From positions 60,821-124,820 of the forward strand of contig CAZFEN010000001.1 of the NCBI GenBank assembly GCA_964517765.1: a DNA stretch of 64,000 nt. Reading direction: 5' to 3'. Position 1 is the stretch's first letter. Every line of letters starts with the position of its first letter. Below are positions 7,945-16,562 of this stretch, piece by piece. The position numbers and the translations under genes are program-made. The DNA comes from Hydromicrobium sp964517765 (GTDB taxonomy: Bacteria; Actinomycetota; Humimicrobiia; Humimicrobiales; Humimicrobiaceae). The notes under the pieces are model-generated. The model was given only the letters and a program-made list of their open reading frames with translations, ran no database searches and had not been told where the DNA came from.

Positions 7945-8802
7945 ATGGAAATATTAAAAAAAATAACCGAATGTAGATCGATAGTAAATAATATTAAGAA
8001 GAGAGGTCTTACAATAGGCTTCGTTCCCACAATGGGTTTTCTGCATGAAGGGCACCTGAGCCTTGTAAGAAAGGCAAAGAAAGAATGCGACAGGGTATTT
8101 ATAAGCATTTTCGTTAATCCGATACAATTTGGTCCCGGTGAGGACTTTGTAAATTATCCGAGAGATATCAAAAGAGACATCTCTCTGGCAGAAAAGGGAG
8201 GAGTGGATTATATATTTTACCCAACGGCAAAGGAAATGTATGGTTCGGATTTTAAGACTGCAATAGAGGTGAAGGAACTCGGAGACATCATGTGTGGAAA
8301 ATACAGGCCCGGTCATTTCGCAGGAGTGACCACGGTGGTTCTGAAGTTCTTTAATATTATAAGACCTGACAGGGCATACTTTGGGCAAAAAGATTATCAG
8401 CAACTGGTAATAATAAAAAGAATGGTTTACGACATGAACCTTGATGTCAAAATCACAGGCTGTACCACCGTAAGAGAAAAAGACGGGCTTGCTTTAAGTT
8501 CCAGAAATAAATACCTTTCTGCCGGAGAGAGAAAAAATGCCACTGTCTTATACGGAAGCCTGATTGAAGCAAAGAGAATGATTAAAAAAGGGGAGAAAGA
8601 CCTGGAGAAAATAAGAAAAACAATTATGATCAAATTGAAAAAAAACAGATTTATTAAAAAAGTAGATTATTTTGATTTCAGAGATCCCGGGACACTTGAA
8701 TATATAAAAAAAGTGAATGAGGATAATAGAAATATACTGGCTGCGATTGCGGTCCGGATTGGAAGGACCAGACTGATTGACAACATGGTAATAAAAGTAT
8801 AA
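7945..8802 (+). CDS. panC: Pantoate-beta-alanine ligase
   Basis: 285 residues, standard length. PanC joins pantoate and beta-alanine using ATP to form pantothenate. It belongs to the HIGH-type nucleotidyltransferase superfamily: the ATP-binding motif appears as FLHEGHLSLV (residues about 32-41), preceded by GFVPTMG. The later GQKDYQQL and the KMSKS-like region VREKDGLALSSRNKYLS are also present. It is 51 bp after panB and 46 bp before panD, completing the pathway in this operon. Confidence 0.96.
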   Translation: MEILKKITECRSIVNNIKKRGLTIGFVPTMGFLHEGHLSLVRKAKKECDRVFISIFVNPIQFGPGEDFVNYPRDIKRDISLAEKGGVDYIFYPTAKEMYGSDFKTAIEVKELGDIMCGKYRPGHFAGVTTVVLKFFNIIRPDRAYFGQKDYQQLVIIKRMVYDMNLDVKITGCTTVREKDGLALSSRNKYLSAGERKNATVLYGSLIEAKRMIKKGEKDLEKIRKTIMIKLKKNRFIKKVDYFDFRDPGTLEYIKKVNEDNRNILAAIAVRIGRTRLIDNMVIKV

Positions 8803-8848
8803 AAGTGATATTGATTTAAAATAAACCCGGATTGCAGAGGAGAAAAAA

Positions 8849-9232
8849 GTGATAGTTTGTATTTTAAAAAGCAAGATCCACAGGGCGACGGTGACCGATG
8901 CGGAAATCGAGTACATGGGGAGCATAAGCATAGATAAAAGATTGATGGAACACGCAAAGATATTTCCTTATGAAAAAGTCCTGGTAGTAAGCCTTGACAG
9001 CGGCGAGAGACTGGAAACATATGTTATAGAAGGAAGGGAGAATAGCGGAGAAATTTGCATAAACGGAGCAGCTGCGAGGAAGATACTCAGGGGAGAAAAG
9101 ATCATTATTTTATCTTTTGCTTATATGGAGGAGGAGAAGGCTGCCGGGCACCTGCCAAAAATAGTATATGTAAACGATAAAAACGAAATTACGAATGAAG
9201 AAAATCATGTGGGGAAAGACGATCAATGCTAA
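8849..9232 (+). CDS. panD: Aspartate 1-decarboxylase precursor
   Basis: 127 residues, starting at GTG 8849 behind GAGGAGAAAAAA. PanD makes beta-alanine from aspartate, the second substrate of PanC. It is made as a proenzyme that cleaves itself between Gly24 and Ser25 (context EYMGSISID) to create the pyruvoyl cofactor. The substrate-binding lysine and arginine (Lys9 in LKSKIHRATVT) and the NGAAAR segment are conserved. The tail overlaps the start of the next gene by 7 bp. Confidence 0.95.
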   Translation: MIVCILKSKIHRATVTDAEIEYMGSISIDKRLMEHAKIFPYEKVLVVSLDSGERLETYVIEGRENSGEICINGAAARKILRGEKIIILSFAYMEEEKAAGHLPKIVYVNDKNEITNEENHVGKDDQC

Positions 9233-10029
9233 CCTGCAAAGGATTAAAAAGACTTCCACGCAATATTTTTTTAATTCTTTTGTTAATATCTATTTTTTTG
9301 TTTCAGGTTTTTTCCATATCCTGTAAGTTTGGAAACGCTACAGACGAGCCATTGATAGATTCTGTAGATTCAGATAGTGAAGACAGCCTGTATTTATTCG
9401 AATATGAAAAGATCAGGCTTGAGGATACCAGCTCTATTGATGTAAAAATAAAAAATTGCAATCTATATCTGGATATTTATAAAGATCTGATAATAATGGG
9501 CGAAATTGAAAATATTTCCGGCACAAACAAAACGAATATAGAAATAACTCTGGACTTCCTTGATAAACATGGAACCGAAATAATGTCGGTTAGCGTCCCC
9601 GCACCGGTTGATTATCTCAGGAGCGGAAGCAAATTGCCATTTTATTATTACCTTACAGATAAACAGAAATATATAGAAATATACACAGTAAAAATAGGAG
9701 TCAACTATAAGGATTATTATGAAAGATTTGAAGGCAATCCCATAGTAGAGAATGAAGGGTATAAATATGAAGAAGATTGCCTGATCACAGAAGGCAGAGT
9801 AATCAATATAGGAGAAGAAAAGATTAGAAATATAAAACTTTTTTGTACATTTTATAATGATAAAGATCAGGTCGTTTTTATTAAACAATGTTATCTACCC
9901 CGGGAAGAAATGAACCCCGGAGGGGAACAACGGTTTACATTAAAATTGTTGTTTGATGAGTATTTACCAGATTTTACCCATTACGGCTTTGAAGTATTTT
10001 TTGAAGACGAGATCAGAGAACCGGTTTGA
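9226..10029 (+). CDS. Putative lipoprotein with two FxLYD-like domains
   Basis: 267 residues. A hydrophobic N-terminal segment (about 12-32) ends at FSISC, a weak lipobox with Cys33, so I read it as a surface lipoprotein. Two beta-rich repeats follow (about 83-150 and 180-262), each with the pattern short strand, GEIENISG or GRVINIGEE, then LDFLDKHG or CTFYNDKDQ, which is the FxLYD-type extracellular fold. No catalytic motif is seen. Its start overlaps the end of panD by 7 bp with GGGGAAAG as ribosome site, so it rides on the pan operon, though a link to pantothenate is unlikely. It abuts convergent corA with one base between. Confidence 0.7.
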   Translation: MLTCKGLKRLPRNIFLILLLISIFLFQVFSISCKFGNATDEPLIDSVDSDSEDSLYLFEYEKIRLEDTSSIDVKIKNCNLYLDIYKDLIIMGEIENISGTNKTNIEITLDFLDKHGTEIMSVSVPAPVDYLRSGSKLPFYYYLTDKQKYIEIYTVKIGVNYKDYYERFEGNPIVENEGYKYEEDCLITEGRVINIGEEKIRNIKLFCTFYNDKDQVVFIKQCYLPREEMNPGGEQRFTLKLLFDEYLPDFTHYGFEVFFEDEIREPV

Positions 10030-10030
10030 T

Positions 10031-10996
10031 TCATATCCAATCTTTATATTTAAAATAAACCAGCATACCTATTGATATCAAACCCATTGTAATCAAAATT
10101 ATAATGAAGGCAAAAGAATGGCTGCCCAGAGGAAGAGAGACATTCATTCCATAAATTCCGGATATAAGAGTAAGAGGTAGAATTACTACAGAAAAGATTG
10201 TGAGTATGCGCATGATGTCATTGATTTTATTCGATAATAATGATTGATGTGCATCATGTACACCCTCTATTAGTTCTTTATAATTTTCAAGAGTATCCCA
10301 GATTTTTTCTACATGATCGACGAGATCACTAAAATAAACCTCCAGAGCCTCTATCAAGAAGTCCATATCTTTGATTTCCAGGGTTTTAAGCAGCTTTCTC
10401 TGGGGATAGATTATATTTCTGAATGTCAGAATATTGGTTCTTATAAGCAGTATCTCTTTGACATTTTTACTGCTGGCTTTTTTGAAGATGGCATCCTCAA
10501 TATCCTGTATATTTCTGTAAATTTTATTGAGTATGGGAAAATTGTAGTCAATAAGTGAATCGATGACTTTATGAAGAAGGTAACCGGAACCTTTATCCAG
10601 GATTTGATTGTTTTTAGATAGGTATTCAAAAGTATCCTGTATTGGTTTGCATAAACCACGATGAACGGTTACAAGAAAGTTATTTCCAATAAAAATATTA
10701 ACGGTAAAGGGTACCAATCTTCTGGTTTGTTTGATGAAAAAAGGTATGTGCAGTACAAGAAAGAAGTAGTCATCGTACTCATCTAATTTTGGTCTTTCAA
10801 TAATGCTGAGGCAATCTTCTATATCAAGAGGATGAAAATGAAAGTGCTCTATAAGAAATTGCATATTTTCTTTGCCTGGATTCTCTATATCGGTCCAGAG
10901 AAGATATTCAGGGTTATTAATGTAGGAGGAGATTTTTTTTAAAGTGACTCTTTCCATTAATTTTTTTTCTGTTTTATTATATACAAGAATCTTCAT
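10031..10996 (-). CDS. corA: CorA-type magnesium/cobalt transporter
   Basis: 321 residues. The long cytoplasmic N-terminal funnel domain (about 1-260) ends in the stalk helix. The two C-terminal transmembrane helices follow, with the signature YGMNV at the end of the first, which forms the selectivity loop of this pentameric channel. The last residues YFKYKDWI are basic as usual. It is transcribed alone and diverges from the solute-binding protein at 11240. It imports Mg2+ (or Co2+); sequence does not tell which. Confidence 0.94.
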   Translation of the reverse strand: MKILVYNKTEKKLMERVTLKKISSYINNPEYLLWTDIENPGKENMQFLIEHFHFHPLDIEDCLSIIERPKLDEYDDYFFLVLHIPFFIKQTRRLVPFTVNIFIGNNFLVTVHRGLCKPIQDTFEYLSKNNQILDKGSGYLLHKVIDSLIDYNFPILNKIYRNIQDIEDAIFKKASSKNVKEILLIRTNILTFRNIIYPQRKLLKTLEIKDMDFLIEALEVYFSDLVDHVEKIWDTLENYKELIEGVHDAHQSLLSNKINDIMRILTIFSVVILPLTLISGIYGMNVSLPLGSHSFAFIIILITMGLISIGMLVYFKYKDWI

Positions 10997-11142
10997 TTAC
11001 ATTCACCTTCTTATTTAATTCTTTATAAAATTTTATAATTTTTTATAAAAAAAATAAATATATATTTATTAATAAATTATTGAAGTCTGTGTGAATTACG
11101 GTTATAAATAAACCTCAAACGAGGAAATAAAACTGTTTTGAT

Positions 11143-11171
11143 TTGACAGTAATTTTTTATGCTTTTATGAT
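11143..11171 (+). promoter_or_regulatory. Sigma-A-type promoter for the 11240 gene
   Basis: TTGACA at 11143-11148 and TATGAT at 11166-11171 with exactly 17 bases between. Transcription would begin near 11178, giving a leader of about 60 bases. It lies in the 243-bp AT-rich gap between divergent corA and the solute-binding protein gene. Confidence 0.65.
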
Positions 11172-11239
11172 ATAGAATGAATAAGTTATTTATAATATAA
11201 TTGATAAAAGTTTGTCATCCAGGGGAATAAGGTATAAAA

Positions 11240-12604
11240 ATGATTGGGAATATGTCCAGTTTAAAAGACAGAAGATCATTAAGATTATCAATAATTTCTT
11301 TAATATTTGCACTTTTTTTATTATTAAGCACCGTATCCTGTAATTTATTTAGTCCTATAACAGAAACAGGTACGGAAACAACAGAAGAGGAAACTGCCGA
11401 AAATGGAGAAGGTGAACAGACAAACGGAGGGGGACTTGAAGCATCTATAACTCTATGGGACTGCCTTGGACCCGGAGAGAGGCTGACACTGATGGAGAAT
11501 GTGAATAATTTTATGGTCGAAAACAGCCTTATCGATATAGAGACCAGGCATTTCAGAAGTCAGGAGGAGCTTGAAGATCAATTCGAAGCTGCAAGTCTTG
11601 CCGGTGCAGGACCTGAATTGCTGCTGCTGAATTTTAATGGTATACAAAGACTTGTTCCCGGAAGCGTGGTAAAAGAAATAATAGATGAAGCAGATTATTC
11701 TTTATTCATAGATGGTCTTGTCGAGATTTCCATGTATAACTCCAGAAATTATATGATTCCTTTTAGAAGTTTTGATTTTTTGACGCTTTTTTATAATAAG
11801 GACCTGCTAGATGAACCTCCCGCAAGTTTCGAGGAAGTTGTCGAATATTGCAAAGAGGTGAATAATTTTGGATCTGATATTTACGGACTGCTGTTAAATA
11901 CCGGTGCAGCCGACTGGATAATACCTTTTATAGGAGGATATGAAGACTGGATTGTCGATTACAGCACCAATTCGCTGACGCTGGATAATCAGGCAACTGT
12001 AAAGACACTTGAATTTTTATCCTATATATACAATGAAGAAAGAATAATGCCCTTTAATATGGAATATGGGGAGATAAATGAATTATTTAAAAGTGGAAAT
12101 GTTCACATGATAATCGATAATATCCAGATGATAGATGAATACAGAGAAGCGGGATTAAACACGGGCATAGCAAAAATTCCCCGGGTCTGGCAGGGTGACA
12201 GGTATCCTACACCTATGATTTCAGGTCTCGGTTTCATGATAAATGTTAATTGTTATGGCAATAAACTTACGGCGGTAAATGATTTTATGCAGTATATGTT
12301 ATCTGAAGAAGTTCAGATAGGCTGGACTTCAGCAACAGACACTTTTCCGGTTTTAAAAAATATCGATAGAAACGAGACAATTATAAATAATGAAATCATC
12401 TATAACGCTTTTCAGCAGGCAAAAATATGCAGGGGAAAGCCTGATGAAGAACTCATAATGGTGATAAGAGATGCAATAAAGGATAATATCGAAAGCGTCA
12501 TATCCGGAGGTGTACTTCCCGAAGATGCAGCGTTAAAAATCCAGGAAGATGCGTTGAGATTAAGATCCGGTGATATTTCCATTGAAGAAGCAGAAGAAGA
12601 ATAA
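11240..12604 (+). CDS. Extracellular solute-binding lipoprotein
   Basis: 454 residues. The signal peptide ends in the lipobox LSTVSC (Cys about residue 37), followed by an acidic, Thr/Glu/Gly-rich linker (about 40-72). The mature part has the features of family 1 ABC substrate-binding proteins: LEASITLWDCLG, AGAGPELLLLNFNGIQRL, a segment around YNKDLLDEPPASFEEV typical of sugar-binding proteins, and MISGLGFMINVN. No permease or ATPase genes are next to it, so the partner transporter must be elsewhere or it has another role. The substrate cannot be read from sequence. HtrA follows 36 bp downstream. Confidence 0.8.
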   Translation: MIGNMSSLKDRRSLRLSIISLIFALFLLLSTVSCNLFSPITETGTETTEEETAENGEGEQTNGGGLEASITLWDCLGPGERLTLMENVNNFMVENSLIDIETRHFRSQEELEDQFEAASLAGAGPELLLLNFNGIQRLVPGSVVKEIIDEADYSLFIDGLVEISMYNSRNYMIPFRSFDFLTLFYNKDLLDEPPASFEEVVEYCKEVNNFGSDIYGLLLNTGAADWIIPFIGGYEDWIVDYSTNSLTLDNQATVKTLEFLSYIYNEERIMPFNMEYGEINELFKSGNVHMIIDNIQMIDEYREAGLNTGIAKIPRVWQGDRYPTPMISGLGFMINVNCYGNKLTAVNDFMQYMLSEEVQIGWTSATDTFPVLKNIDRNETIINNEIIYNAFQQAKICRGKPDEELIMVIRDAIKDNIESVISGGVLPEDAALKIQEDALRLRSGDISIEEAEEE

Positions 12605-12640
12605 ATATTTAAAGTCCTGAAACAGCAGGGAGAAATTAAA

Positions 12641-13729
12641 ATGGATGAAGGAAGCGAGTTCAGATCTTTCTTTGTGAAAAGTCTGATAATAATACTCGCA
12701 TCAATAATTTTTTTGGTTGTCGGCGGAGCAAGCATGCTTGGAATTCTGGCTGTGATCAATAAAGTATCCATTGCGGATTTATTTAAGGGAGAAAGTATCG
12801 AAAGCGGGCAGCAAACCGGGCACAACAGAGAGACCTTACTTAATGAATTAGATGACGCAATAAGCAGGGTTGTAGAAGAAATAACACCTTCTGTGGTACA
12901 CATAGACGTGACCGTAATTGGTCAGGATATATTCGGGCAAACACAGGAACAGGAGGGGATAGGTTCCGGAGTGATTTATACCGAAAATGGTTATATTATA
13001 ACCAATAGTCATGTAGCTGGTGACGCAGAAAAACTGGTAGTGATCTTATATGATGGCAGTGAATATACTGCGGAACTGGTAGGAGCAGATGAAAGAAATG
13101 ACGTCGCAGTCATAAAGATAGAGGCAAATGGCCTTAAAGCCGCCAGTTTTGATTCCATGGATGATGTGAAAGTGGGAGATATAGTTATTGCAGTAGGAAG
13201 TCCTTATGGACTTGATCAGACAATAACGCTGGGGGTGGTAAGCGCAAAAGGAAGAGATATTACGATTCCTGTTAATCTGATCCAGACAGATGCAGCAATA
13301 AATCCAGGCAACAGCGGAGGTCCGCTGGTAAACTCGGACGGGGAAGTAATAGGAATCAATACTCTGACAACAACAGGTACGAGTATAGGATTTGCTGTTC
13401 CCAGCAATACAGTGGTCGGCATTGCCGAACAGATTATCGAATTCGGAAAAGCAAGAATTCCTTATATGGGTATAGAAATGTCTGAAAGCACAGGCAGCAT
13501 AAGCGGAGTATATATCAGTAATGTTCCGGAAGGATATCCGGCAGAAGAGTCCGGAATAAAAGCCGGTGATATAATTGTTGAAATAGATAATGTAAAGGTA
13601 AGTGATCCATATGAGTTGTTTGCTCAGATTATAAGACACGACATAGGAGACGAGGTAACAGTCAAAATATATAGAGATGGAGACTATTTAACTATTACGC
13701 TTGAGTTGGCTGAAGCACCTGAGGATTAA
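12641..13729 (+). CDS. htrA: HtrA/DegP-like membrane-anchored serine protease
   Basis: 362 residues. A single N-terminal transmembrane segment (about 13-38) anchors a trypsin-like protease outside the membrane. The catalytic triad is His124 (TNSHVAG), Asp154 (RNDVAVI) and Ser225 (GNSGGPL). One PDZ domain follows (about 270-360, with ESGIKAGDIIVEID). HtrA proteases degrade or sense misfolded envelope proteins. The next genes downstream are an ECF sigma factor and a single-pass membrane protein, so it probably belongs to an envelope-stress circuit, much as htrA sits near sigE in mycobacteria. Confidence 0.93.
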   Translation: MDEGSEFRSFFVKSLIIILASIIFLVVGGASMLGILAVINKVSIADLFKGESIESGQQTGHNRETLLNELDDAISRVVEEITPSVVHIDVTVIGQDIFGQTQEQEGIGSGVIYTENGYIITNSHVAGDAEKLVVILYDGSEYTAELVGADERNDVAVIKIEANGLKAASFDSMDDVKVGDIVIAVGSPYGLDQTITLGVVSAKGRDITIPVNLIQTDAAINPGNSGGPLVNSDGEVIGINTLTTTGTSIGFAVPSNTVVGIAEQIIEFGKARIPYMGIEMSESTGSISGVYISNVPEGYPAEESGIKAGDIIVEIDNVKVSDPYELFAQIIRHDIGDEVTVKIYRDGDYLTITLELAEAPED

Positions 13730-13805
13730 GACATAAAACCAGCAGAGTCATCCGGGGAAAGGATAATATTGGATAAAAATAAAAAAAAGGACCGGGTATC
13801 ACGAA

Positions 13806-14363
13806 GTGGATGAAAGAGCATTAATCGCAAAATCAAAAAGGGGAGACAAAGCTGCTTTCGAAGAACTGGTCAGACAATTCTCTAAATATGTCTACACCAC
13901 AGCATTTTTTATATTGAGGGATACACATGAAGCGGAAGACGTGAGCCAGGAAGTCTTCGTAAAAGTATACCTGTCCGTAAAAGGTTTCAGGGGACTATCC
14001 AGCTTCAAGACCTGGATAAGAAAACTTACAGTCAATACATGTATCGATAAATTAAGACTGCGTTCGAAAACAAAAGATAAAAAAGTAAGCCTTGAAAAGA
14101 TTACGGAGGAATATGAGGTAGTTTTTACCAGATTTGACCAGAGTCTTGAAAAGAGCTTTTTTAATAAGGAGACCGTAAAAGAAGTATTAAAAATCGTGGT
14201 AAGTCTTGACGAGAGTTATCGAATACCACTGATTTTAAGGGATCTGCAGGATTATAGCTATAGGGAAATATCGGAACTTACCGGTAAACCCATAGGAACG
14301 GTAAAGACAAATATACACCGGGCCAGGAAGATAATTAAAGATAAATTAAAGACTTATAGATGA
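13806..14363 (+). CDS. ECF-type RNA polymerase sigma factor
   Basis: 185 residues from GTG 13806. Sigma region 2 (about 10-75) includes HEAEDVSQEVFVKVY and FKTWIRKLTVNTCID; sigma region 4 (about 130-182) includes YSYREISELTGKPIGTVKTNIHRARK. There are no regions 1 or 3, as in RpoE-like ECF factors. A 14-codon frame beginning at TTG 13769 behind GGGAAAGG ends in TGA that overlaps this start, which could couple translation. The gene lies between htrA and a single-pass membrane protein that is a candidate anti-sigma factor. Its target promoters cannot be told from this window. Confidence 0.9.
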   Translation: MDERALIAKSKRGDKAAFEELVRQFSKYVYTTAFFILRDTHEAEDVSQEVFVKVYLSVKGFRGLSSFKTWIRKLTVNTCIDKLRLRSKTKDKKVSLEKITEEYEVVFTRFDQSLEKSFFNKETVKEVLKIVVSLDESYRIPLILRDLQDYSYREISELTGKPIGTVKTNIHRARKIIKDKLKTYR

Positions 14364-14440
14364 TTGGATTATGAATTGAAACAAAATAAATTAATTTCAA
14401 TCTATTATATTGTGCCTTAAACCCTTTAGGATTTTTAAAA

Positions 14441-14779
14441 ATGAATAATATAAATAAATATTTAAAAATTGCAAAAGATGCTGTCATCCAGCCTTACGAC
14501 GATATAGATAAAAAGATAATAAATAGAATATCTAATATAAACAAGCGGGATGAAAAGCTGCTTGATAATGAGTTTCTGGATTATTTAAAGAAAAATAACT
14601 CCAGGATTTATCTGCTTATTGAAAAAATCAAGAACAATCCGGCATTTTTTGCGGCTCTGGCAATAGCAGGAGTTTTTATTATTGTTTTTATGGCTTTTAT
14701 TTTTAAAATATTTTTAGATGAGGAAAAAATTGGTGGAGATAACCATCAATTACCGTCTTCTAAAGATGATACACAATAG
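14441..14779 (+). CDS. Single-pass membrane protein, candidate anti-sigma factor
   Basis: 112 residues. A charged N-terminal part of about 66 residues (probably cytoplasmic, with DDIDKKIINRISNINKRDEK) is followed by one strong transmembrane segment (about 68-91) and a short polar tail. I do not recognise the family, and the zinc anti-sigma motif HxxxCxxC is absent. Position directly after an ECF sigma gene and a one-helix topology make an anti-sigma role the first guess. The 77-bp gap before it is AT-rich. Its 3' end overlaps a convergent small ORF by 30 bp. Confidence 0.6.
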   Translation: MNNINKYLKIAKDAVIQPYDDIDKKIINRISNINKRDEKLLDNEFLDYLKKNNSRIYLLIEKIKNNPAFFAALAIAGVFIIVFMAFIFKIFLDEEKIGGDNHQLPSSKDDTQ

Positions 14780-14950
14780 AAAAAATACCAGAATGATTAT
14801 CCAGAACCAGGGATTGGTGAGCAGATTCCTTATTGGTTCATATCCTATTTTACCAAAAGCTTTTGTAAGTACATTCCCTAACCAGGAATACATGGTTATA
14901 AAAAAAGATTTAATATTTTCGGCTGTAAAAAAATTCTTTATTGCTTCCAT
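14750..14950 (-). CDS. Small membrane protein, hypothetical
   Basis: 66 residues. An amphipathic N-terminal part with aromatic residues (FFTAENIKSFFITMYSW) is followed by a C-terminal transmembrane helix (about 48-62, WFWIIILVFFLLCIIF) and a final RRR anchor. The composition looks like a real membrane peptide rather than a shadow frame. I do not recognise a family. It converges on, and overlaps by 30 bp, the candidate anti-sigma gene. No strong ribosome site is visible, so expression is uncertain. Confidence 0.45.
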   Translation of the reverse strand: MEAIKNFFTAENIKSFFITMYSWLGNVLTKAFGKIGYEPIRNLLTNPWFWIIILVFFLLCIIFRRR

Positions 14951-15067
14951 ATTTTATAGATTCTACCGTTTATTTGATATTTTGTAAAATTATAATCATA
15001 GCGGGAATAAAGGAAAATTGTTTATAAAATAAAATATTATTTTTGTAAAAAAGTAAGGAGGTGTATT

Positions 15068-16444
15068 TTGCGCTATTTCAAACTCAGGGAAAGAAATACC
15101 AGCGTCAGGACAGAAATTATTGCCGGGATCACTACTTTCATGACCATGGCTTATATAATTTTTGTCAATCCGGCTATTCTATCTCAGGGTGGTACAACAG
15201 GAATTCCTTTTGAAGCAGCAGTCATTGCTACCTGTATGGGTGCAGGGCTGATGAGTATATTAATGGGGCTGCTTACCAATACTCCTTTTGCACTTGCCTC
15301 GGGAATGGGAATCAATGCAATAGTTGTTTTTACCATTATTTTCGGTCTGGGAATGAGCTGGCAGCAGGCAATGGGAATTATTGTCATTGAGGGAATAATC
15401 GTGACCATATTTGTATTGACGGGCCTTCGCAGCATGATAATGAGGGCAATACCAATGGGCTTAAAATATGCCATTGGGGTTGGAATCGGTCTTTTTATTG
15501 CGTTTATTGGTGCGCAGGAAGCGGGTTTTGTGGGCATTAGTCCTGCTACTGCAGTGACACTTGGAGATTTTACCGCTCATTATACCCAGCTGGCAGCTTT
15601 TGGCCTGGTGCTTACAGTGATCCTGGTTGCGTTCAGGATAAAGGGAGGAATATTACTGGGAATCGTTGGTACAGCAATTGCAGGAATGGCGTTTAGAATA
15701 ATTCCTTTTCCTACAAGGTTCATAAGCGTTCCGACAAAAGAAAGTTTTGCAACCTTTTTCCAGGCAGATATTGTAGGAGCTGTGTGGAGCAAGGGGATGT
15801 TGAACGTAGCTGCGCTGGTTATGATTTTTGCCCTGTTTATGACAGATTTTTTTGATACCATGGGTACGGTGATCGGTGTAGGCGGGGAAGCTGGTCTGCT
15901 GGATAAGGATGGCAGTCTTCCTAATTTAAAAAGGGTTCTTCTGGTCGACTCTCTGGCAGCAGTGACAGGAGGTTTATTTGGCGCCAGCTCGATTACAACT
16001 TATATTGAAAGTGCTTCCGGCGTATCCGATGGCGGAAGAACTGGTATCATGCCTACCATGACCGGATTTTTATTTCTGATCTCTATATTTTTTGCTCCAT
16101 TGATCGCAGTGGTTGGAGGCGGTGTGGAAATAGCGGAAGGTGTCACCAAATACCCTGTCACGGCTCCGGCTTTGATTGTAGTCGGATTCTTGATGATGTC
16201 AGTTATGAGTAAAATCGATTTTAAGGATTATGAGATTGCGATACCGGCCTTTTTGACCATAATAATAATGCCTTTCACTTACAGTATTTCATACGGGATA
16301 GGATTCGGTTTTATAAGTTATACTTTAATAAAACTATTTAGAGGAAAATTTAGAGATTTACATCCACTTATGATCATAGTAAGTGCATTGTTTGCACTTG
16401 CTTTTGTTGCCGAAGCATTGGCCAAAAAGTTTGCAGGAAGTTAA
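15068..16444 (+). CDS. NCS2-family (AzgA-like) purine permease
   Basis: 458 residues from TTG 15068, chosen because a perfect AGGAGGTG lies just upstream. It is a multi-pass membrane protein of the adenine/guanine/hypoxanthine permease branch of NCS2. The start ERNTSVRTEIIAGITTFMTM, the NPAILSQGG loop, the segment GMGINAIVVFT and GASSITTYIESASGV are hallmarks. The substrate is a purine base taken up with protons; which base is not certain. No purine riboswitch is recognisable in the 80 bp upstream. A strong hairpin follows the gene. Confidence 0.92.
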   Translation: MRYFKLRERNTSVRTEIIAGITTFMTMAYIIFVNPAILSQGGTTGIPFEAAVIATCMGAGLMSILMGLLTNTPFALASGMGINAIVVFTIIFGLGMSWQQAMGIIVIEGIIVTIFVLTGLRSMIMRAIPMGLKYAIGVGIGLFIAFIGAQEAGFVGISPATAVTLGDFTAHYTQLAAFGLVLTVILVAFRIKGGILLGIVGTAIAGMAFRIIPFPTRFISVPTKESFATFFQADIVGAVWSKGMLNVAALVMIFALFMTDFFDTMGTVIGVGGEAGLLDKDGSLPNLKRVLLVDSLAAVTGGLFGASSITTYIESASGVSDGGRTGIMPTMTGFLFLISIFFAPLIAVVGGGVEIAEGVTKYPVTAPALIVVGFLMMSVMSKIDFKDYEIAIPAFLTIIIMPFTYSISYGIGFGFISYTLIKLFRGKFRDLHPLMIIVSALFALAFVAEALAKKFAGS

Positions 16445-16480
16445 GATATACTATTTAAGAATCAGATACAGAAATTGGGG

Positions 16481-16513
16481 AATACTGGCCGGTATTGGGC
16501 ACCGGCCAGTATT
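16481..16513 (+). terminator. Intrinsic-terminator-like hairpin
   Basis: Perfect 13-bp stem: AATACTGGCCGGT (16481-16493) and ACCGGCCAGTATT (16501-16513) with loop ATTGGGC, 36 bp after the purine permease stop. Only a short T-rich run (ATTAATTT) follows, so termination may be incomplete. It separates the permease from the transglutaminase gene. Confidence 0.65.
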
Positions 16514-16562
16514 ATTAATTTAACAGGAAGTAGAATTTTTTTAATGCTCTTTATGAAATCAG

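Noticed and set aside
13769..13813. 14-codon leader peptide before the ECF sigma gene
   Set aside because: A TTG start with a fair ribosome site and overlap with the sigma start is suggestive, but the sequence is simple Lys-rich and there is no conservation evidence; kept as a remark only.
14718..14987. Plus-strand frame across the 3' end of the anti-sigma candidate
   Set aside because: Out of frame with the real gene and antisense to the better-looking small membrane ORF.
14988..15067. Purine riboswitch before the NCS2 permease
   Set aside because: The gap is too short and lacks the conserved three-way junction sequences.
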